Below, piece by piece: positions 7,098 to 11,217 of a stretch of 11,217 nucleotides of DNA. Each line of letters opens with the position of its first letter. Positions within the stretch are counted from its first letter, which is position 1. This stretch comes from Nitrospira sp. (GTDB taxonomy: Bacteria > Nitrospirota > Nitrospiria > Nitrospirales > Nitrospiraceae). Under the pieces are notes generated by a model, which was given only the letters and a program-made list of their open reading frames with translations, had not been told where the DNA came from and searched no databases. Both the position numbers and the translations under genes were made by a program. The stretch lies in contig JANYEF010000124.1 of the NCBI GenBank assembly GCA_025363325.1, forward strand, positions 1-11,217, given 5' to 3'.

Positions 7098-8537
7098 CTA
7101 GGCGCCGGCAGGTGGTTTGAGGTTCAATACCAACATGCGGGGCTCGGTCATATCCTCGATCGCGGCCCGAATCCCTTCACGCCCGACCCCGGAATCCTTC
7201 ACACCACCATAGGGCATGTGATCGGCGCGAAATGTCGGAATCTCGTTTGCCAGCACGGCCCCAACTTCAAGATGCCGAAAGGCATGAAAAATTTTATTCA
7301 CATCTTGGGTGAATACCCCAGCTTGGAGCCCATAGTCGGACTGGTTGAGCGCCGTGATCGCTTCACCGAAGTGGCGGTAGGGGGTCACAGTCACCACCGG
7401 CCCAAACACCTCTTGACAAGATACTTTCATCGTTGGCGTGACGTGCGAAAGCACGGTCGCCTCCATCACTGAATCCATGCGTTTGCCCCCCAGAAGCACC
7501 CGCGCCCCTTGCGACACGGCTTCCCCGACCCACGCCTCGATTCGATGGGCCGCGGACGGATCAATCAACGGTCCAACCACCGTAGAATCGTCGCTCGGGT
7601 CGCCTGCTTTCAGACGCGCGACTTGTAACAGGAGCTTCGTCGTGAAGAGGTCCGCGATGGAATGATGGACAAAGATTCGTTGCACGGAAATACAGGTCTG
7701 ACCGGCATACCCAAACCCACCGACCGCGCAGCGCTGTGCGGCAAAATCCAGATCTGCATCGGGCTCCACGATCACGCCTGCGTTCCCGCCGAGCTCCAAC
7801 ACCACCTTCTTCTTCCCGCACTTGGCCTTCAGCATCCATCCCACAGCGGCGCTGCCGGTAAAGCTCAGGAGTTTGAAGCGAGGATCGACGACGAGCTGTT
7901 CTGCCACGCTGTTGTCGCAGGGCAGGATGTTGAGTGCGCCAGGAGGAAGACCGGCTTCCAGAACCACTTCGCCCAAGAGTAACGCGGTCAGAGGCGTCTG
8001 TGGCGCCGGCTTGATGAGGATGGAATTGCCGGCGGCCAAAGCCGGAGCGACCTTGTGAGCGACAAGATTCAGGGGAAAGTTAAAGGGGGTGATCCCGAGC
8101 ACCGGACCGATCGGAACCCGACGGAGAATACCGAGATGGGAATCTGTTCCTGGCGTCCAGTCGAGGGGAATCACCTCGCCTGGGATACGCTTCGCCTCCT
8201 CCGCCGCAATAGTAAATGTCTGAACGGCCCGATTCACCTCACGCTTCGCGTCGGCAATCGGTTTGCCGGCTTCAGCCGTAATCAGGCGGGCAAATTCCTC
8301 ACGTCGGTCATAGAGCCCACCTGCAATCTTTTGCAACACATGATAGCGGGCGTGCGACGGCAGGGTCCCCATCACGGCAGCGGCATCGACCGTCGACTGA
8401 ATCGCAGCCTCGGCGTCGGCGGAATTCGCGTTCGACACCTCGGCGAGTAGCTGCCCTGTAAACGGATTGTTCACGGGGGCAATGGTCTCCCCGTGCCGCC
8501 ACAGACCTCCACTCAAAAACGGACGTGGTTCCTGCAC
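7098..8537 (-). CDS. NAD(P)-dependent aldehyde dehydrogenase, y4uC/ALDH21-like
   Basis: A 479-aa aldehyde dehydrogenase of normal length that oxidises an aldehyde to its acid. Catalytic Cys is at 282 (GYAGQTCIS), the general-base Glu at 248 (LELGGN), the oxyanion Asn at 153 (ITPFNFPLN) and the cofactor Lys at 176 (ILIKPAPQTP). SFTGSAAVG (225-233) is the Rossmann turn, and HMPYGGVKDSGVGREG near the C-terminus is a family signature. The overall pattern recalls the y4uC/ALDH21 group and lactaldehyde or succinate-semialdehyde dehydrogenases; the substrate cannot be read from the sequence. The start is GTG 8537: a stop lies 9 codons upstream in frame with no other start codon between. It is the last of four genes in the deoxyhypusine-synthase-like operon, 27 nt after the zinc-ribbon gene, so 4-aminobutyraldehyde or another polyamine-derived aldehyde is a reasonable guess. 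Confidence 0.93.
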   Translation of the reverse strand: MQEPRPFLSGGLWRHGETIAPVNNPFTGQLLAEVSNANSADAEAAIQSTVDAAAVMGTLPSHARYHVLQKIAGGLYDRREEFARLITAEAGKPIADAKREVNRAVQTFTIAAEEAKRIPGEVIPLDWTPGTDSHLGILRRVPIGPVLGITPFNFPLNLVAHKVAPALAAGNSILIKPAPQTPLTALLLGEVVLEAGLPPGALNILPCDNSVAEQLVVDPRFKLLSFTGSAAVGWMLKAKCGKKKVVLELGGNAGVIVEPDADLDFAAQRCAVGGFGYAGQTCISVQRIFVHHSIADLFTTKLLLQVARLKAGDPSDDSTVVGPLIDPSAAHRIEAWVGEAVSQGARVLLGGKRMDSVMEATVLSHVTPTMKVSCQEVFGPVVTVTPYRHFGEAITALNQSDYGLQAGVFTQDVNKIFHAFRHLEVGAVLANEIPTFRADHMPYGGVKDSGVGREGIRAAIEDMTEPRMLVLNLKPPAGA

Positions 8538-8564
8538 GAGAAACGCCCCGCGGGTGGTGAAGAC

Positions 8565-8834
8565 TTAGTCGGCAGACTTAACCGATGCCGCAGAGGCCGG
8601 CTCAAGAGTGGACGCCTGCTGGGCGATATCAGCTTTGGCAATCAAGTCCTCTGTGCCCCAATCACGAATCGCCTCAAGCGTAAAGGCCTCATAGGTCGAG
8701 ACGCCGTGGCACGTCGGACAATCCGGCATCGGCACCTTGCGATAGAAAACTTCTGACAAGCACGACATGCAGACCCAATAGTGTGGCTCCCCGTCGCGTT
8801 GCGGAACAGACCAAAACGATTGTGTTGCAGACAT
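8565..8834 (-). CDS. Small zinc-ribbon protein of unknown function
   Basis: An 89-aa cytoplasmic protein with two Cys-X2-Cys knuckles, C22/C25 (CMSC) and C39/C42 (CPTC), 13 residues apart, a rubredoxin/zinc-ribbon-like metal site. After it comes a short helical, acidic, Ala-rich tail (~50-89). No signal peptide. ATG 8834 is supported by GAGG at 8842-8845, 7 nt upstream, which overlaps the stop codon of the preceding DsbA-like gene. The gene lies inside a tight operon and was probably kept for that reason, but I cannot assign a partner or function. Confidence 0.75.
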   Translation of the reverse strand: MSATQSFWSVPQRDGEPHYWVCMSCLSEVFYRKVPMPDCPTCHGVSTYEAFTLEAIRDWGTEDLIAKADIAQQASTLEPASAASVKSAD

Positions 8835-8843
8835 AGGTAATCC

Positions 8844-9551
8844 TCAGTGAATGATGAACTGACTGTTCTGTGCCACCGCCGTCGACCCATGAGGCTCGGC
8901 GGGCTCTCTCTGGGAGCGCGGGGCAGTGGCCAACATGCGATCAATCTCCTCGGCAAAATCCTCAAACGGGACTGCGCCGGGGATCGCGATCGCTGGCTCT
9001 TTCTCGGTCGGTCCACCGACCGTCCGTATCAAAATAAAGCCGGGGGTGCCATGAAATCCCCACCGGTTCGCCTCTTGGCGGTCCTGGAAAATCGATTCGA
9101 GATATTGCCGCTCGTCGAAACACTTGGCAAACGCCACCTGATCCAAGCCACTCACCTTCGCATAGCCTTTGAACGCTCCCGAGTCTAAGCGGCCTCCTCC
9201 GCTGAAGAGCCGATCGTGCATCGGCCAATATCGACCCTGGGCTCCGGCACAGCGAGCGGCCACCGCAGCCTCCACGCCAACCCCCTGGTCCGCTCGAGGA
9301 TAGTCGCGATAGACAAACCGCACTTTGCCCGTATCGATATATTTGGCCTGCAACCGAGGCCATGTCTCCTGGAAGAACTTCACGCAGTACCCACATGTGA
9401 AGTCAGAATACTCGATCAAGGTGATCGGTGCGTCCGCGCGCCCTCTGATTCGTCCGTCGTCCGTGACCGACCCAGCGCCAGCTTGAGTCAGCTGCACCAG
9501 AAACACCAGCAACGCACCGACAGCTGTGCGGAACCAGCGCCTGCCCATCAT
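8844..9551 (-). CDS. Exported DsbA-family thiol:disulfide oxidoreductase
   Basis: A 235-aa thioredoxin-fold protein with an N-terminal signal peptide (RR at 4-5, hydrophobic ~9-22, likely cleavage near A24-A26). The redox motif CGYC is at 53-56 in YSDFTCGYCVKFF. The cis-proline loop is GTPGF (167-171). C100 (AARCAGAQGRYW) and C143 form a possible second pair. HDRLF and RYWPMHD match the DsbA/BdbD helical insertion. It would oxidise or isomerise disulfides in periplasmic or membrane-facing proteins. Its ATG overlaps the stop of the deoxyhypusine-synthase-like gene by 4 nt (ATGA), and no good Shine-Dalgarno is seen, so translation is probably coupled. MM at the start leaves one codon of ambiguity. 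The C-terminal ~30 residues are low in complexity. Target and electron partner are unknown. Confidence 0.88.
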   Translation of the reverse strand: MMGRRWFRTAVGALLVFLVQLTQAGAGSVTDDGRIRGRADAPITLIEYSDFTCGYCVKFFQETWPRLQAKYIDTGKVRFVYRDYPRADQGVGVEAAVAARCAGAQGRYWPMHDRLFSGGGRLDSGAFKGYAKVSGLDQVAFAKCFDERQYLESIFQDRQEANRWGFHGTPGFILIRTVGGPTEKEPAIAIPGAVPFEDFAEEIDRMLATAPRSQREPAEPHGSTAVAQNSQFIIH

Positions 9552-10654
9552 GTGTGGGGAGCGCCCTTTGCTTTTATACGCTCCAGCAACCCGACCATGA
9601 GGAGAGGCCAGACAATCGTGGCATCGCTTAACACTTCAGCAAAGCGCCCTCCTGCTTCCGGCGGAACAAACTTTCCCCAGGAAAGGCCCTCTTGATAAGT
9701 ACAACCGCTCAATCCGCCCAAATGATCCGGGTCCGGACAAATGCGGACCCCGTACTGGAATCGAGGCGGCTCCACATTGAGCCCAAGCCTGGTATTACAG
9801 ATCTCAATGTAGGGACCGACTTGTTGCGCCCAATTGCGCGGCACTCCTCCGCCGATCGTAAAGATCCCACGCCGCTTGGCAGAGATGACATGACTCGCAT
9901 AACTGTTGAGATCGAGGTAGGGATTGAACGACGGATAAGACCCATGAATCGCGCGTAGCACCTCAAGATCATCGCCTCCCTTTGCCTGCGCACGAGCCCG
10001 ATCGAGATCTCGACTCATAGCCCAGGTTCCAAGATCCAGCCCCATCTCGGAATCGGTGAACGCAGGGATGAAGACCGGAATTTTTTTCAGATAGGCGCTT
10101 TTGAGAATACCCGTTCCGTCATATTCTTCCGCAAGCGTCCTCCCCAGCTCACGAGTGAGGATTTCGGAGGAAAGAGATTGGTCCTGATCCATCCGCTTCA
10201 TTGTTCGGGCAACGACTTGCTCAACATAGTTGAGATTGGACTCCATCTCCAGGGTATCGTAGACCCGATTGTAGCCCTTCTCGAACAGCTCTTGATCAGA
10301 CATCGACGGATGGTGCCGATAGTGTGTTTTACCAACCGACTCACTAAGCCCATGGGCAATCAACGCACCGGTCGAGACGACACATTGCACCATCCCATGA
10401 TCGATCATCGCGCTGATGATCTTGCCCATCTTGGCAATGGTCATCGCCCCTGACAGTGTCAGTACGACGAAACAGTCGGAATCCTCGATCATCGCCCAGA
10501 GCACTTCGTAGGCCTCGCCCAAGCGGCGGCCCCCAAAGGCTGTCTTTCGCATGGCAGTCAGCAGGCCGTCGAATGACCCGATTTGTTCCGGGTCGAGAGG
10601 CTCGAGCGCTTCGAGTCCATCTTGCGCCCCATCGTGAAATTCTCGTGCACCCAT
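9548..10654 (-). CDS. Deoxyhypusine-synthase-like NAD-dependent aminobutyltransferase
   Basis: A 368-aa member of the deoxyhypusine synthase family. In eukaryotes and archaea these enzymes move the aminobutyl group of spermidine to a Lys of eIF5A; bacteria lack eIF5A, and related enzymes use a polyamine amine as acceptor (homospermidine-synthase-like). Alignable segments are TLSGAMTIAKMG (66-77), STGALIAHGL (94-103), PVFIPAFTDSEMG (193-205) and TIGGGVPRN (266-274, NAD site). The catalytic-lysine motif LSWGKF carries K328, equivalent by alignment from memory to human K329. ICPDPDHLGGLSG replaces the human segment before the lysine, so the acceptor site differs. It is the first gene of a four-gene operon, with a good promoter at 10700-10729 and an AAGGTAGGT ribosome site (about 9 nt gap) before ATG 10654. 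The putrescine-making genes of the next operon suggest a polyamine substrate. The exact product is inference. Confidence 0.9.
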   Translation of the reverse strand: MGAREFHDGAQDGLEALEPLDPEQIGSFDGLLTAMRKTAFGGRRLGEAYEVLWAMIEDSDCFVVLTLSGAMTIAKMGKIISAMIDHGMVQCVVSTGALIAHGLSESVGKTHYRHHPSMSDQELFEKGYNRVYDTLEMESNLNYVEQVVARTMKRMDQDQSLSSEILTRELGRTLAEEYDGTGILKSAYLKKIPVFIPAFTDSEMGLDLGTWAMSRDLDRARAQAKGGDDLEVLRAIHGSYPSFNPYLDLNSYASHVISAKRRGIFTIGGGVPRNWAQQVGPYIEICNTRLGLNVEPPRFQYGVRICPDPDHLGGLSGCTYQEGLSWGKFVPPEAGGRFAEVLSDATIVWPLLMVGLLERIKAKGAPHT

Positions 10655-10699
10655 GGAGACATTACCTACCTTAGAAGTGAACAGAGGGAAAGCGCATTA

Positions 10700-10729
10700 T
10701 TTATACACAACCAACGATAGAGGCGTCAA
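10700..10729 (-). promoter_or_regulatory. Sigma70-type promoter of the four-gene operon
   Basis: TTGACG (10724-10729) and TATAAA (10700-10705) are 18 bp apart on the minus strand, the best promoter match in the window. The start would be near 10693, giving a leader of about 40 nt before ATG 10654. Confidence 0.65.
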
Positions 10730-10752
10730 CGAAGTTGCCCCCGGAGAAATCC

Positions 10753-10798
10753 CTCGCTGCATTCTGCTGCGTGAGTAGGCATAACCTACTTCAGCGAG
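10753..10798. repeat. Two-part hairpin upstream of the operon promoter
   Basis: Outer stem CTCGCTG (10753-10759) with CAGCGAG (10792-10798); inner stem AGTAGG (10774-10779) with CCTACT (10785-10790), loop CATAA. It ends 24 bp upstream of the -35 box at 10729. There is no T-run. It could stop the tRNA transcript or bind a regulator. Confidence 0.4.
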
Positions 10799-10923
10799 CC
10801 GCGAGAATTAACGAGAAGGTCTATCGAGCGCGGCGATCCCAGAGCCGCAATCATTTCAACAATTCCAGGTCGCCTAGGCGTTGAAGAGATAATTCTGACT
10901 TGAGCGATTCATCCGCGCGTTAT

Positions 10924-11052
10924 CTATGGATGAAGCACCAGCGGCACGTGCGAACTTGATGTGGTGGTCCCAACGGGATTTGAACCCGTGTTTAAGCCTT
11001 GAGAGGGCTCCGTCCTAGGCCAGGCTAGACGATGGGACCAGATCATCCATAG
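10924..11052 (-). repeat. Leader/trailer inverted repeat around tRNA-Glu
   Basis: CTATGGATGA at 10924-10933 and TCATCCATAG at 11043-11052 are perfectly complementary over 10 bp. In the minus-strand precursor they are the 5' leader (3 nt before the tRNA) and the 3' trailer (28 nt after CCA), and would form a stem closing the precursor. Confidence 0.6.
10962..11039 (-). tRNA. tRNA-Glu (anticodon CTC), CCA encoded
   Basis: The cloverleaf reads on the minus strand. The acceptor stem GGTCCCA (11033-11039) pairs with TGGGACC (10966-10972). The D arm begins TCGTCTAG, as in many Glu tRNAs. The anticodon stem GAGCC/GGCTT encloses loop CTCTCAA with anticodon CTC at 11001-11003, reading GAG. The T arm is ACGGG-TTCAAAT-CCCGT, the discriminator is A at 10965, and CCA is encoded at 10962-10964. 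The mature body without CCA is 75 nt. The variable loop is short (4 nt). Confidence 0.95.
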
Positions 11053-11070
11053 TGATGGGGGCGACCGAGC

Positions 11071-11100
11071 ACAGTACCACGTGCGCTTTTCATTTTTCAA
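11071..11100 (-). promoter_or_regulatory. Candidate promoter of tRNA-Glu
   Basis: TTGAAA (11095-11100) and TACTGT (11071-11076) are 18 bp apart on the minus strand. A GC-rich stretch follows the -10 box, common for stringently controlled stable-RNA promoters. The start near 11064 would give a leader of ~25 nt that includes the inverted-repeat arm. Confidence 0.45.
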
Positions 11101-11217
11101 TCCATTCTCAACGATTCTACGCAGTATTCAGGCCTCTGCACCGCTGGTCCACTCACGACTTGACAGCGACGGTGGTATGGCCTACCTTGCGGAAAGTATA
11201 CGAGCGAGCCTCTGAAT
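11101..11217. other. Right edge: possible outward promoter, or the end of a gene
   Basis: On the plus strand TTGACA (11160-11165) and TACCTT (11183-11188) are 17 bp apart, a possible promoter for a gene beyond the window. Alternatively, on the minus strand a frame from the window edge ends with SEARSYTFRKVGHTTVAVKS and TGA at 11153, which could be the C-terminus of a gene upstream of the tRNA. The two readings compete and the window ends too soon to decide. Confidence 0.25.

Larger units (their letters stand above)
10655..10961. other. Intergenic region between tRNA-Glu and the four-gene operon
   Basis: Besides the operon promoter it holds a two-part hairpin at 10753-10798, a 10-bp palindrome CGCCTAGGCG (10871-10880) between TTCAAC (10855-10860) and GTTGAA (10880-10885), and the left arm of the tRNA leader/trailer stem (10924-10933). 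A 22-codon frame on the minus strand (10854-10786, MIAALGSPRS...) overlaps by ATGA the end of another 22-codon frame that lacks a start. They may be remnants of a gene, but are too short to call. Confidence 0.5.

Noticed and set aside
10786..10854. 22-codon minus-strand ORF overlapping by ATGA another short frame
   Set aside because: Too short, with no good ribosome site; the preceding frame has no start codon. Mentioned only as a possible gene remnant.
10945..11085. CACGTGCG occurring on both sides of the tRNA (10945-10952 and 11078-11085) as an attachment-site repeat
   Set aside because: Only 8 bp with a palindromic core and no integrase or foreign DNA between; better seen as coincidence.

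Overview
The window is a stretch of bacterial chromosome with about 58-60 percent GC by eye, tightly packed genes and almost no mobile DNA. The gene mix suggests a member of the Nitrospirota, probably Nitrospira-like: a pyruvoyl-dependent arginine decarboxylase, a bacterial deoxyhypusine-synthase-like enzyme, a PriA that has lost its helicase motifs, and short palindromic intergenic elements. That placement is inferred from family recognition, not from a database search.

Left part (1-3931): the 3' portion of an OmpA/MotB-type peptidoglycan-binding protein (+) ends at a strong hairpin. It is followed by priA (+), which seems to have its own promoter placed so close to the ATG that the mRNA would be leaderless. 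This PriA keeps the DNA-binding, zinc-binding and C-terminal regions but has lost every ATPase/helicase signature. A small four-helix membrane protein (-) converges on priA and overlaps its end by 41 nt. A 530-nt gap follows, with nested inverted repeats and one doubtful small ORF.

Middle part (4465-6754): a minus-strand operon, pyruvoyl-dependent arginine decarboxylase, then an agmatinase-family ureohydrolase, then an RluF-type 23S rRNA pseudouridine synthase. The first two genes together give arginine -> agmatine -> putrescine.

Right part (7098-10729): a second minus-strand operon, driven by a good sigma70-type promoter at 10700-10729. It encodes a deoxyhypusine-synthase-like enzyme (NAD-dependent aminobutyl transfer, possibly homospermidine or a related polyamine), an exported DsbA-like thiol oxidoreductase, a small zinc-ribbon protein and an aldehyde dehydrogenase. 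The first pair overlaps by 4 nt and the others are 9-27 nt apart. A palindromic repeat with imperfect terminal inverted repeats separates the two operons and starts right at the aldehyde dehydrogenase stop codon. The two operons together look like a putrescine-to-longer-polyamine locus.

Right edge: a tRNA-Glu(CTC) gene (-) with encoded CCA. It is flanked by a perfect 10-bp leader/trailer inverted repeat that would form a stem closing the precursor around the tRNA. No CRISPR, insertion sequence, phage or toxin-antitoxin genes were seen.
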